Made by a program: the position numbers and the translations under genes. From NCBI GenBank assembly GCA_036937835.1, contig CM072871.1:3711001-3775000 (forward strand): a DNA stretch of 64,000 bases, in the 5' to 3' direction. This DNA is from Pampus argenteus. Its lineage: Eukaryota > Chordata > Actinopteri > Scombriformes > Stromateidae. The notes under the pieces are model-generated. The model ran no database searches, was not told where the DNA came from, and saw only the letters and a program-made list of their open reading frames with translations. Of this stretch, positions 1 to 13,400 are shown in pieces. The number at the start of each line of letters is the position of its first letter. The first letter of the stretch is position 1.

Positions 1-324
1 GACTTTTATTTATTTGGTGTGGCTGAGCATAACTCTCACCTCACCCAACATTGTTTCCCCTTCTTCTGCTTATATGACTCCTTCCTGCACACATCTAAAC
101 ATGCATATTGTGTGTTTGTGTGTTTTGACTCGTAAAGCCTCCTTACTTTATGAATGAATCTGACTCAGTTCAACATAATTTATGGATCGATTTGTGCTGT
201 GCTACGCTTTTGCTCTACTTGTGCAAGCTCTAAATCTCACATGTTAATCTGATCAACAAGATGGCAACGCACCAAGCTGCGACTTCACGCTCACAGAGCA
301 GCTCCACCACGGGTGCGGGGAGGA

Positions 325-332
325 TGACGTCA
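325..332. promoter_or_regulatory. Consensus CRE octamer
   Basis: TGACGTCA, the perfect palindromic CREB/ATF site, deep in an itga9 intron. The nearby sequence is somewhat CpG-containing. Function is not shown; an 8-mer can occur by chance. Confidence 0.25.
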
Positions 333-2289
333 TGCTGAAAAAGGCTCTGATCCTCAGTTTAAACGCCTCATGCTTGGCTGAAACGCAGAAGAGCCCCTCT
401 CTCTCTCTCTCTCGGCCAAACCATTCCCTCAAAAAGCATATAAGCTTAAGTCTGGTTATGGGAAGTCTTTATTAACTTGAGAGAGAAAAGAGAAATGCAC
501 ACACAGCCATCCCCTTTTTTTTAAGGACAATGTCAGTTTGGATGACTTGCAGGTTGAGGCCATTTCAATTCAAGGGCGAAGCGCCAGGGAACCTTAAATG
601 GAAAAAGCTTTTTACGTAAGTGATGAATGGATTCAACCTGTCAAAAGGTTACTGAGACACAAGGAGTTAATGTCTCCAGCATATGGCAGACATGCACTTG
701 GGCGGCTTCTATTAGCTTGTCCTATAGAAGTAAAAATTATAGAAGTGAGACAATTACTGTCTTCATTGTCTGCCAGATTGACTACAGAAGCAATCAGAAT
801 AGGTTAGCAGATGTTGAGAAGCCTAGGATGACAAACTGCAGGAGTCGGAAAGAGACGTCGTCCAATTATTTTTTGGTAGAAACTTTTTTTGGACGAGCTT
901 AATGTCTGTAAAAATGATCCTCGTCCTCCTAAATCTGTCTGTACTAAGTCTGTACCTGTTCGATACAACAAACTTCTCACTGCTACAACCTCTATTTGCC
1001 GTGAACTTCACTCATCCGCGTGCAGCACCTCCCTTCACATCCTGCTAACATCCTCAAAGAGCAGCTCCTCAGTTCACACCGTTGTGATCACATCGACAGG
1101 ATATTTTCAAAAATCTACAAAGCTTCTTTCAAGGACTTTTTGTCAAGGACTTTGCTTAGTGAGAAGAAGAAAACGTGGCGATTTTATTTTTACTGCATGT
1201 TTGCTTTTGCTTTCCCTGTTGTTGTTGTGTCACAGGTTTGCTCAGATACAGCAACCATGTATTTATACAGCAGCAGAACAGTCAGTAAGAACAGTATAGA
1301 CTTGTATCACAATTTAAAGTTGATGTAGTTAATGCTAAATTAGTTTTTCTGTTGTTTGATGCTGGGAAAGGTCACATACGGAGGGTTTATCGTGTGCAAA
1401 TGATGCTGGTGATAGCTGTGAGAACAAATCAATACAGTAAAGTTGTGGTTCAAAATAAAGAGCTAAAAGATGCTAAAAAACTGCAGCCGGGTGATAATTG
1501 TTGTTAATAGAGAAAAATATATTAGCTTTAAGGAAAATATGCTGTCAAACAATGACATGAATCAGTAAAACTACTCATGGTCCAAAAGAGAAAAGTTTAC
1601 AAGTCAACAAAAAAAAAAGTACTTGGACTTTGATACTTTCTGTCTGTCCAAAACCAAATCAGTAACGAGTCCTCAGAAAACGCCAGACTACCACTCATAC
1701 CAAATGTATGCAGCATGTCTTTGAAAACGGTTCCCATTCAACATGAGCCATGTTTACTCCAACCGCTGGACCATATTTCAGTCTGACTGATGTTAGTAGT
1801 AGAGGCAAAGATCCTCAGATGTTCGCCCAACATCAGGCGTCAACCTGATAAATCTAACACACTCCGAGCCCGCAAACACACCGAAGTCCAGAAACAAATC
1901 AAACATTTCAAAAGAGGGAACGGCAGGGTGCAGAGGTTACAAAAGGTACTCCAGGGATGTTTTTATTAATTAAGATCATTTAGTTGGAGATGAAAACTGT
2001 TTTTTTAAACTCATGGTAATTAGGAGTTAATAGTCCCGTTCAGTAAACTGTGGAGTGGTTTCACTTAGAAATGAATGAACTTTTGCACAAATATATTAAA
2101 ATGTCAGTTTAGCCTTTAAAAAAAGGAGGAACAGGCAAAAAAAAAAGGACAGGATTGTATTTTTATATCATGTGAGTCTGTCAAATTTCTCCCATGAATA
2201 TCCACAAAAATACTTCCTCCCTCATTTCTAACCCTGCTGTGCATTTTCCCTCCTTACATTTTAAATCATTACTGTCTCATATTTTCACT

Positions 2290-2311
2290 TTCTTCTTCTT
2301 CTTCTTCTTCT
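2290..2311. repeat. TTC microsatellite
   Basis: About seven TTC units in itga9 intron 15. Confidence 0.85.
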
Positions 2312-5074
2312 GTTTGATCAGTCAGATAAACGTCCCCCTTATCTCCATCCCTCCTTTCACAATATGACTGAAAACAAACACAAATATTAGTTTTAGTGCT
2401 GTACATTGTAAAAGATAGAGCTTTTGTAAACTATGAGAACTGGACTGTTTTTTCTGTAAAAATATAAATCACCCAAACCTTAACCTTATGCATGACTAAG
2501 TGCTGCTATAGATACAGCGGTGTGTTGTAACATCTCCCATGAGCACACGCAGATTTCCTGCTGGTTTAAACAGAGGAGGACCATCACTTAACTGACAGGA
2601 AACGTATACCATCTGTACTGTCCTGCCTGAGGTTATTTCACAGATAAACATCAATAAATACCATGTTGCTCTTAACACGGCATGCATGCAAAATATTCAT
2701 TTTACACGCTATCACACTTCAAGCTTCTTCTGAAACACACAAACACATCAAATCAAGATCAAATAAAGATCCCAGAGGGTCCACATAAGGAGATATACAT
2801 CTCTCTTTATGCCTTTTGAGAATATAAGTGTATCAAATTTATTGCTTTTAAAAAAACAAAAACGTTCACGTAAACACAAATTACAGGAAACTTTTATGGT
2901 CTCACATGCATCATGAAGAAGGCATTCAACATTTGACCCTCGGACAGTTAAAAACCACAGCTGGGATTTATAAAGGAGAAGAGAAAAGGTGCCTCACTTC
3001 CCTGGTGGAAATTGGCAGATGGAGTTGTTTTACTATTCAAACATACCAAAATCATCAGTGTTGTTGTTGTTGTTTTTTACTACATTTTATTAATTACAAC
3101 TTGATTTCATGCCAGTGCTAACTATAGCTGTATTAGTGTAATATCTTAATCTGAAAAGCAGCCAGACACCTATAAAAATACACAGATGTGTTTATACTAG
3201 CCTGGCTCCTTCTCGCCCACATTGTGATATTATTAGTATTATTATTATTATCCAGTATTAATGTTTGTGTTATTGTCAGTGTGGTCACTACATTTCATTT
3301 GAAAGCATTACAAGGCTTCACTCTCTAGTAATGAGCCCTAAACTGTTGCAGAGTTGAGCTCTTTAAAATCTGCAGCACAGGAGAAGAACTGAAGGGACGT
3401 TAGTACCAAAGGTCCTGTCTTACAGCCTCCTCAATCCCCAAAATCTTGACCTCTATTGTAAACTGACTGACGAGTGTGGAGTCACCACAAGGACACGTGC
3501 ACGGCTCTCCTCTCCTAAGAAGCTAAACAAACCAAGTGCTAAGAGGGGGGAGAAAAGGCAGAATTAAGATGAAATCCTTTTAAGGAAGCAGTTTGAGAAG
3601 ATGACAAAGGAAGTCGAACACCCATCACTATTGTTACATCAGTTACAGATGCTTGTTTTATCTATAAGATATGTGGTGCTTATATAGAGCAGAAAACAAC
3701 CAATGATAGATACATGTTCATGGTTGAAAGACAAAAAAAAGTTACCGGAGAAGTTCAGCTGCTGAATTCAAACTCACATTTATCTGATTCCTGCAAAGGT
3801 TTAAACAATACAAAAAAAAAAAAAGATTATTTTAATCTCATAAAGGAAGGGCCGTCTGATGGATGAGATACCAGCAGGGAGGAGCAGCTCAAATCGTGCA
3901 CTATTAAAATGTGTTTGTGTTTGAGTCTGTTCCATCCTGGTGATAGAGGAGGTCTCCAGATGCTTCCTGCAGCTGATTCGGTCACGACGTACCAAATTCG
4001 GGCCACTTTTACTTCAGTGTTATTGTTGGAGCCATTGTGTTTTGTTTTTTTGATGAAACTGCAGCACGCAAACAAAAAATTTTTCATATCCAACTTATGA
4101 CGGCAGCTTACAGTCTCTGCCGGACATATATATTTATTCCACTTCCTTTGCGGCGGATCTCGCCCATTTATACAGGAAACAGAGTGTGATGTTGACGCCA
4201 GCAGATCAGACGTATACACTGCCATTAACAAACAGGTCAAAGCAGTGTGAGCGGGGTCACCGCCGGCTTCTCAGGAAAGCGTCATGAAGATGCCGAGTGA
4301 TGAAGTAATCAAAGTCTTTTATCTTATGCTGCTGTGGAGCCGTTTGATTCAACACACACACACAAACACACACTGTGCACACATATGTGTCCTCTGCAGT
4401 GGAAGTGGGAAACATGGCAGGAGAAACTCTTTCATTGTGGTCAGACTTGGCCACCCATTACGTTGCCTTTGCGGTGGCATCGTGTGGCAGTAACGTGGCC
4501 AAAAGACTGCGGAAACATTTTACCCAGCATGCTCAGCTGCCAAAATCTACAAATCGTCAAATCAGCTCAACCTTTGCTCTCTCTCTCTCTTGATATGAGT
4601 AACAACAATAGATTTACTATGGCAACAACAGAGAGTAATAATGAGGAGCCATACCAAAAATAATAGCTCACTACGATCTCTACTGCACATCTGCTGGCTG
4701 TTCTCTCCCAAAACAAGGCTGGGGAAGAACTGTCTAATGTTCACTCTGGCACGACCATGTAGGGAAATCCTGACCAAAATATTACTCTGTGCTAAAATTA
4801 ACCTGAATGCCTCCTCTTTAGCATCCAGTAAATGTTATTAACACTAATATGAGGACAAAGTATTCAAGCTAAACTTATTTATAGTGTCTGAGACATTCGA
4901 TTTATTGTTGCAGCACACTGCTCTAGTATATTTTACTTGTTTTTTTTCATTATATTCTTTATAAATAGGTGCTTTACATTCAGCCGTGCGTAATAGAAGA
5001 CAGCTGGATGTGATTACCGTCCTACTATGTACTTTCATTGTATCAGCTCTCTTGGCCTGAGGTAAATGAAACCA

Positions 5075-5098
5075 GGGGGGGTGGGGGGGGGGGGGGGG
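5075..5098. repeat. G-run, G-quadruplex candidate
   Basis: Seven Gs, one T, then sixteen Gs on the plus strand. It can form a quadruplex in many registers. It is on the non-template strand's complement for itga9, so the nascent RNA would carry C. Confidence 0.8.
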
Positions 5099-5449
5099 CA
5101 TCAAGGGAACTGAGCATTTCTGTCAAACTGTAAAAAAGGCAAACAAAGCAGGCAGTGTGGCAGCAGCCCGGCTCTGGGTTTCCACGTGCCAGACAGTGTT
5201 GAGACGCTGGGACTTTGTCCTGCTGGGGACTGTTTGGGATGCAGCTACAGGAACTCATGCATTGCGTTACTCTCCAGGGTTTCCTGTTTGTCTGTGGAGA
5301 GCAAACTGAGGTCAAGCGGATGATTTTTAATGTTTTTTTTCTCTCTTATTTTGAAGGATTAGTGGATGATTGAAATACAATCAGGTAGGTTGTCAATTGA
5401 GGAAAAGTGCACAGTAGTGAACTCTCGGAGAATCATATTCCCTAATTAT

Positions 5450-5480
5450 CACATACAGTAAGGTAAAGCTACTGTATGTG
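5450..5480. repeat. Perfect 11-bp inverted repeat
   Basis: CACATACAGTA and TACTGTATGTG are exact reverse complements separated by a 9-nt loop. It may be the relic of a small foldback element. Confidence 0.8.
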
Positions 5481-6618
5481 TCAGTCAGTCAATCCCTACT
5501 GACTCATTTAGTATAAAAATGTCAGAAAATTGTAAAAAAAAAGTTTCCTAATCCCAAATATGACCAATATTTATGTATAAGAAGTGCAATGAGTCATTTT
5601 TGGCATTGCTGCTTAAAAAAATAACTAAACACTCACAATTATTTTTTTTTTTGGCCACTTCAGGGCAAATGTAAATAAAACACTGACATAGCAAACATTG
5701 CTAGAAAGTGTACTGTGAGTTCATCAGAGCGTTTTAGTTGAAAACATCTGCCTGCTGCTGCTGGAAGCGACTCTGATGAACCAAAAACAGTAAAGAAGAC
5801 ACTAAAACAAATTATATTATGATTGCATTGCATTGAATCGAACATTGTTTTTCGATTGATTTTTTTTTTTTTAATGAGTCAGCTCTACAGTTTTTACAGT
5901 TTTGCTGACGCCTAATATCAGATTTAATTAAAAACAGCTGCATCTACATAGATGAGTCTGACACACCAGAACATAAAATCCCAACAACATGGATTTATTG
6001 TCTCATTTGGAAAGCTGAAATTGATGCTTGTTTATCATTTGTCTTCCAGGCTTTGATTTTTAATAAAATATAGGATGTTAAAGATGAGTCTGCCCGCTAA
6101 ATTTAGCCAAATGAGATGTGAGTCATGTTGCTAACAACAACAAGCAGACGTGATGCAGATACCTTGGGTTTCGTCTATAACATTATAGACCATCATGAGC
6201 CCATCTACCCAATCTGAATGAGCTAGTTTTTCCGTTCAGTCATATGAGTAAAAACGAGTGTTTGTCCAGCAGATGCCTCAATAACAGTAACAGTCATGAG
6301 AACAGGATTCAATGGGCTTTTAAATGCTGTGGTGGTGCCCAACAAATGTTAGGGGGGGGACATGAGATATAGGGCACATACTGAGAGGAATATAGGCCAG
6401 AGGAAAGACAGGAGGGGGGTGTGAGTGGGATACTTTACGAGCTAAATTAAACAGACAACTGTTACAGGCAGGGCTTATGCTGCCTATTTTAGCTCCTCCT
6501 TGGAGACTGAGACGCATCTACACAATACCGTTCATGACCACAAATGGCATAGGGCTCTTTGGCATGATTTCAAGGCACACGTGCAACTCCCACTGTGATG
6601 TCTCCGCTTGAATAGAAA

Positions 6619-6643
6619 CACACACATATATATATATATATAT
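6619..6643. repeat. CA/TA dinucleotide microsatellite
   Basis: A short CA tract running directly into about nine TA units. Confidence 0.85.
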
Positions 6644-6987
6644 GACAATGGATAAATTACCAAAGATATAAACATGCCATACCTCGAGACGTGAGTTTGG
6701 AAGAAGTGCAGAACATCTAACAGTGTAATACTTAAAATGGTGTGTTTACAATACAGGTAATAAATCAAAGCCAAACAGGCAGTAAAAGACAGACTACAGC
6801 CAAATAGTACTCGACACACGGAATAATGTTTGCTGTAGTTAGTAAGACAAATATCACGATGTAATGTTAACACTACACCTGTTGCATTTAAATCATCGAC
6901 GTCCTCCATATACTGTCTATTCAAAGCTAAACTTAGCTAAGCAGCTCTATGCATGGCAGATAAATATGGACTTTATTGATCGTGTTA

Positions 6988-7290
6988 CCTCTAGCGCCAC
7001 CATGAGGGTCACATTTGTGGTTTTAAGTGAAATGTTTCTATCGGATGGATCGACGCAGACATTTATGTATCCTTCAAAATAAATTGCAATCACTTCCATG
7101 ATCCATCAACAACATTTGGTCAACATTTTTAATCTTTCCAATACTTTGATTCTGGATTAAATACCTGCAAAACCGATGACATTCACCTCATCGTCGGCTG
7201 ATCTTTGAGTTTAGAGCTGATTAGCAAATGTAAGCATGCTAATGATGAACCATATACCTGGTAGACATCAGCAGGTTACAGTACTTTGTA
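6988..7290 (+). repeat. Dispersed teleost-type repeat, copy A
   Basis: It contains CCTCTAGCGCCACCATGAGG, then ATTTGTGGTTTTAAGTGAAA, ATACCTGCAAAACCGATGAC and AGCATGCTAATGATGAACC. The order of blocks is shared with the copy at 60713. It agrees with a high-copy fish repeat as I remember it; the family name is not certain. Confidence 0.7.
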
Positions 7291-8909
7291 ATCTGGTGAC
7301 TCTGGTGTGCAATTTATGATATCCTACATAAAATACATATATATAATAAATCAGCATATGAAAAGTTACCTGCCTCATAAGTATTCGGACTGTTCCAGTT
7401 TTCTGTTTGTTTGATTGGCGTCCAGTAGTACGTGAACAATACTCCAAACATTCAAGTTATTTCACTACACTGTTAGTCATAATACGTCCAACCACCACAA
7501 AAGAATAACAAGCCAATTGTACCAAATCACTTAATACAACACAGTGAAGAATTTCTGCATTAAGCCGGCGGGTCTCTTGACAAATTGACTCATTGCCATC
7601 TCACGCACTGATCATCCGAACCCGAGTCAGGCGTGAGTCATCGCTGCTAGGAACTGCTTTCCTTCCCTGAATGTGAGGTACAACCGAAGTAAAGTTTATT
7701 TAGCTAAAAAATAACAAAACAAAAAAGCATCTGGAGGTCTGTTATTCTGTTCGCCGATGCCAACGAAAACATGTTTAAAATTATCAACATGAAAGACTTG
7801 CATAATTTCAAGAAGAATTACGCCAAAAAAAAAAAAAAGAAGAAGAAATGCCAGGACTGAACTATTAGCTTCTGTACTCTGTGCTCTCTGAATAACTGCT
7901 GTTATGCTCTCAACACGCAGACATGATTTACTGTGCAGGAGTGTCCAACTTTTTATTTCAGATGGTGAAAATTTGAGCAAGTCTTTCCCAGTCCTGTAGC
8001 AGCATGTACATCACGCTAAATAAACCCAAACTTTTTTTTACAATGCAATTATTCAGTTTTGCCGTTAACAAAGGTCCTTTAAAAGCGTTTAGTTCACAAC
8101 GTCAACAAACGGTGGGGTCGACAGATGGTCAGAGTAGTAACAAACGTGAGAGCGGCTCAGAATAGCTCACGGCCTGCTTCCACCGGCCCTCATGCATCAC
8201 GGCTCGAGCAATCAGCCCTGACGTGCGGGTTTTCCATCGGCAGCGCCAGCATGCAGATCTGCACCCTGCTGGGACGCGAGACGGTGTTTTTACTGCGTGT
8301 TTCAGCTGGGACCCTCCCTTAAGGATGCAGCAACCAGCTGGTTTCCATTACCGCAACTCTTCTGGGGGAACAGGAGAGAGATCTGGCTTATGTGGGCAGA
8401 CACACGAGGAAGATAAATGATGCGATTGGTCAAGCAGACTAGAGCCTCTTTCGGAGAGGAGCCAGATCACCTCTGATTATGGTGATTCTTCTGCTATCCT
8501 GTAAAGTTTAGGACAAACAGGTGCTGTATGATGATGAAGAGTCATGGCAGACAGTTATCATGCTAGGTCGTAATCTTCGCCCCCTTTACTTTTCCTCTTC
8601 CTACATATCTAAAGTCATAAACAGTCTGGTCAGGTTGTAATTTGGGTGCCACACCTTAACGTCCTGTGTGGCTTCAAATTTGCTCACTCTGGGAATCTTT
8701 TTGCACCTGAGCAGGTGGATTTTTCAGACCTCATATAGTGATAAAATAAAAATACGCACTATAAACTGTAGATTTAACAGCTACAGCGTCGACCATGCTG
8801 CACTTCACCTGAGTCGAGCCAAAGCAAATACATTCACAGACAAGAGATGTTATGTTATGCACGTAAAGACGCTCTGCTTCACGGTAAACTGAAATATTCA
8901 CTGAGCATT

Positions 8910-9168
8910 AAAGGAATAGTTCAACATTTTGAGAAATATGGACACTATCCACTATCTATACTCTCATATCTGCCTTTTAAATGATGCAAGAGCCAGGAGC
9001 TTAACATAAAGTCAGTAGGATACAGCCAGCTTAGGTCTAAAGTTAACAAAATCCACCTATCAGCTCCTCTTAAGCTCAATAATTAACATGTTGTAGCGGA
9101 TTTATTTTAATAGGACAAGTATATTTGTAGGACAGTGTATTTCCCGAAATGTTGAACTATTCTCTTTA
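8910..9168. mobile_element. MITE-like element with terminal inverted repeats
   Basis: The left end (8910-8930) carries GGAATAGTTCAACATTTTG. The right end (9139-9168) carries AAATGTTGAACTATTCTC, its near-exact inverse, and both have AAAG-type flanks. The interior includes GCTTAACATAAAGTCAG, TTAACAAAATCCACCTATCA and TAATTAACATGTTG, matching a non-autonomous element I remember as common in fish genomes. It has no coding capacity. It lies in itga9 intron 15. Confidence 0.8.
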
Positions 9169-10252
9169 ACAATATCAAAGTGTAATTTCACCCAGCAACA
9201 GACTGCAAAACACTGCTTGTCTCTCCGTAACATCATCTGTCCTGACGGATGGCACTTACAGCATAAGAGTGTTTATCTCACAGCGAGGAGCTGCGACAGA
9301 GTGATGATTCGCTCGGCCACCCACAATCCTAAAGATGTTTGGTTCAAGAGTTGAGATGTCAGATTTACTTTGGGCAGAAACTTCATTTTACTCCTGTTAA
9401 TATTGCTGTGTGTTGAAACGTGGGTGCAGAGAAGTAAAAATTCAATTTTGACAAATTCAATTTTTTTTTTCCTGAGGAGCTGGATAAACCTTGATAACTG
9501 TGATGCGTACGTCGTGATGAATAAAAGAGCTCATTGCTACAAGTGCTCGGTGATATATGCTCATTATAGCGTGAATGGTTGAAGAAAGAGAGGCAGGCGT
9601 GGTAATGACAGCCCCCCTCAGTCAGCAGCTCAGCCTCCCACGGTGAAAGTGCCTGGAGTACTCAGTTAAAAATGCCAGTGAAATTTACAGGCCTGCGGTG
9701 GGCCTCCGTATTAGAGGAGGTGAAACATGGATAGTGCCCTCAGGACGAGGACCCTCTCCGTCGCTACACAGCTAAATCACAGAGGAACACAATAGAGGGA
9801 CTATGTGATGACAAAGGAGACTCTGTTTCCTGTCTCCTGTCGGTTTCTGCAGATGCACACTTGAGGCTGGTAACACACACTCGCAGTACAGCATGGTTAC
9901 CTTTAACCTAACCCAGCAGGGTGACACACATAGCTTCCCAGCAGATGCCTGTTAATCTGTAGCTTTCAGCCGCAGCAGCTACGATGATTCCTCCTTTTAT
10001 CTTTCAGTTTTTTGGGTTTTTTTTTACTCTTGCTTTGAGCTGTCTAAACATTTTAGCTGGAAAACTGTGGACTCAGATGCTCCAACTAAAAACTACACAA
10101 ACAAATTTAAAAAAAAAAAGAAAAACAGACCACATAAGCAAATTATTCATATCACACGTCAACATTGCAGAGCAGAGAGGACTCTGGGTCATGAGAAAGC
10201 AACTCAGGGATCAGCTTCGGACATGAGCAGCGTATGGACAAAACAAACTTAC

Positions 10253-10413
10253 CTTAACGTAGGCAGTGTAGCGCTGGCACTGCTCCCTGTTGATGTCCAG
10301 GCTGAGTTTCTGGCTTATCTGACTGATCTGGGATCCGCTCTGGGTGAAGTAAACCCGGGACGGTTGGCTCTTTTGTCTCTTATCCACATCAGCCGTCAGG
10401 TTATACAGCAGCT
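10253..10413 (-). CDS. itga9: itga9 exon 15: thigh domain, last exon in the window
   Basis: It reads ELLYNLTADVDKRQKSQPSR then VYFTQSGSQ and REQCQRYTAYVK, matching the human region ending CRHYVAHVK. The acceptor is ctgctcag|AG and the donor AAG|gtaagt, leaving phase 0. No exon 16 candidate (a block like SPIVFEAAYSLSEH) was seen between here and position 1. Confidence 0.93.
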
Positions 10414-13400
10414 CTGAGCAGAGACAAAAAAAAACACCGTCACACATAAAGTCAACCAAGACAGCAACATTTAATCTTGACAAACACTTTAAGTACGTAG
10501 GGTTCGGTTTTCTGGTAATTACCATCAAAACATGAGGAGAAAATAAATGATTGCTTGTTGCAGTCAGAGGGAAGATGTTTTTTTTTTGGCTAAATCATCT
10601 GACATAACAAGAGTTCTTTGTTTCATGTTGTGCAAGGAAGAAATCAGCATTAATATCAGTAACTTTAAGGTTATTTGCCCATAGGTGTGCTGCTGCGATC
10701 AAATTTGATTCAGCATTTCCTTTAAACGATCATAGTTCAGTTAATTTTAATATGAGACGTGGATTTATAAAGTTTTGATGTTAACTCGTGGTGAAACGAC
10801 TACTTTTTTGTGCAAATATTTATACAGTTTAAGGTGAGAATTAACAAAGGAAATTAATTTTCCATCTGGTGGAGCAGAACTAGTATTAATCTGAAAGAAA
10901 ACATGGCAATAACAACATTCCTGCTGGTTCTAGTTCCACGCCTGGCTTTGGTCACATAGACACACTGAACGGCTTATTGTGAATCAAGAAAATCATCGAG
11001 CATGAAGTCAGACGTTAGCAGTGTTTCTGAGAAAGCCATATATGGGCTTCTGGCCATTTAAAATTCATTGCTCTGAATGAATCAGCTCCAGTCTGTAGTA
11101 ATTGCTTCAAGAGGGTGTCATACTGGTAAAACAGTGGGAGGGGTGACAAAACACACCCAGAGTCGGCCCAAAGCCTCCTGTTTCTTCCGTCCAACAGAGG
11201 GAACGTCATGAGTTCACTCCAGAGGAGGCAAAGGAAGGTTTCATTATGGGAGTCACCAGACACATGGTGCTGCATTTTCCATGGCGTTTGCCAGACTGGG
11301 TTAAACAGAGAGGCTTTATTCCTGCGAGCCAGGACGTACTCAGTATGTAACAACAGTGCTCCTGCTCTCCTGGGGGGCTGTGAGTGACCACACCCGAACA
11401 CCAGAACAGGACTACACCTCAGCACTGAAGTCTAACAGCGTTGACTGCCTCTGAAACATGAGAAATACTCAGTATGATCATGTTTACAAATTTACCCCCT
11501 TTTTTTTTTTCTTTTTTTAAATCTTCACTAAAAGGTCAAGATGTAAGAATTTCACTGTGTTGTTGAGCCAATACTTATGACCTCCTGTCTGCTATAAAAA
11601 CGGTATAAAACTATAACATAATATTGTGCTCATAAGCCATAAAAACTCATTGATTCAAGGGTTCTGCATCAAGGTGTAGTAACTCCATCTATTCAGATAG
11701 TTTAGTCGTTGTGGGAATATGATAGGAAGAAAACTATCAATGTTTTTGCGGTTGACTTTTGTCCGGATTTGTCCTCACCTATCTGTCCAGGCAGCTGTCT
11801 TCCACGGAAACGCATGCAGATGGTGACGCTGAAGCAGTTCAGGTTCTGCTGGTGGCCCTCGTGGCACTGAGGCACCGAGATGTTGATGGAGACGGGCAGG
11901 AAGATGGACACATCCACCGTAATGACGGGCCGGGACCTACGATCACATCAACCCACACAGGAACACATCGTGGAAGACACAGGGCATTAAAAAAAAACAA
12001 CTCTAGGAGTAGAAACAAACCTCACACAGTGTCACAGTGACTCACCTCAGCAGCACCACGCTATCTGACATGAAAGCTCCGATAGTGATATCTGCAAGAA
12101 AAACATAAACAGGATTCATCTGGAAAGCCATAAAGAAGATATGATGTAAATGTAACATCAGCTGACAGTACTCTTAACTGTGCCTGTGACATCGGCCTTT
12201 ACACCTGCAAATCAAAAAAACAATGCACAGAGATCCTGAAGTGCCATGTTGGCCGAGTCTGGATGTCAGCTGTGGAATGCAGTAAACAAAATGCCTCTTT
12301 CACGAGTCAAAACCCATGAGAGATAAAAATCAAATATTTAGTTTTCTCCTATTTTCCTGCAGCATTTGTTTTTATTCTGTTTTCCTCCACCCAACCTGGT
12401 ATGACCCTACCTGCGTATCCGTTGCCATCCATGTCCACATTGCCAGAGATTGACTGGCCAAACATCTGTAGACCAGGGTTCACACTGCGCCCAGATATTT
12501 TCTGTAACAGATGATACAAGCTTTAAATAACACATGTGAGTCAACATGGAAAACAGAACATTGTGTTTTTGTTTTTGTTTTTTTTTGTGATAAAATGTTT
12601 GTTTTTACAGATTTAAAGAGTAAATTTCATATTTAGGGACCATTAATTATTTAGATTTCATTATGACTGATAATTAACACTTTAATAATGTTTTTAATCA
12701 TATTAAATGTGTGAATACACTTATTTGCTTCAGCTATGCAGTTGGAGCTGGAGGTAGTTAGCTTAGCTTAGCATAATAACTTAAAACAGGTGGAAACTGT
12801 TAGCCTGGGTCTGTGTTTCATCTCATCTTTTTTTGTCATACAGAAATGTTTTCAGGGTTTGATCATTGTTACTATTTGTTCTCATTTTTTTAGATTTTGT
12901 TTTTGCAACAAACAAGACGTTGGTAGGTGTGTTTTTGGTGTCGTTTAGGTAGCAGGAAGCTATCACATGCTTACAGTCTTTATGCTAAGCTAAGCTAATC
13001 ACTTCCTGGCTCTTGCTCCTCTTGGGAAGAAAGCGAATGAGCGTTGAGGTCATAATTTAAAAAAAAAGAAACCCACGAGCAGCTACTTCATTCATTCATT
13101 CAGCTTTGTGGGCCTAACATGTATTCTCAAGGCCACATTACCGCCTGTGTTTCTACCACAGTTACTACATCAACACACATGCAAGGTGACCACATGGTTT
13201 TCATAAGAAATTTAGCAAACGTCGGTGAATCCACAAAGAAACTAATAAATCCAGAAATTAAAAAAAAAGAGGATATGGCACCATACTGCATGTTGTCTGA
13301 CATGTTCTTACCATGGAGTATTTTTTGATGATTCCTGTAGCATCTCCATGGTAGATATAAACAGCTCCTCCATAATCGTCCTCCTTAGGTGCTCCTATGG

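Larger units (their letters stand above)
1..10252 (-). other. itga9 intron 15 (5' part), no exon recognised
   Basis: About 10 kb with no convincing coding exon on either strand; the ORFs here are short, of low complexity or without splice signals. It holds a consensus CRE octamer (325-332), a TTC repeat (2290-2311), a TAT repeat (3226-3252), a CA tract near 4350-4371, a G-run (5075-5098), an 11-bp perfect hairpin (5450-5480), an AT dinucleotide tract (6619-6643), a dispersed repeat (6988-7290), a CpG-richer patch (about 8100-8420) and a MITE-like element (8910-9168). Confidence 0.7.

Noticed and set aside
889..1328. 136- and 102-codon plus-strand ORFs
   Set aside because: No recognisable family and no acceptor/donor pair; they overlap in two frames within the itga9 intron.
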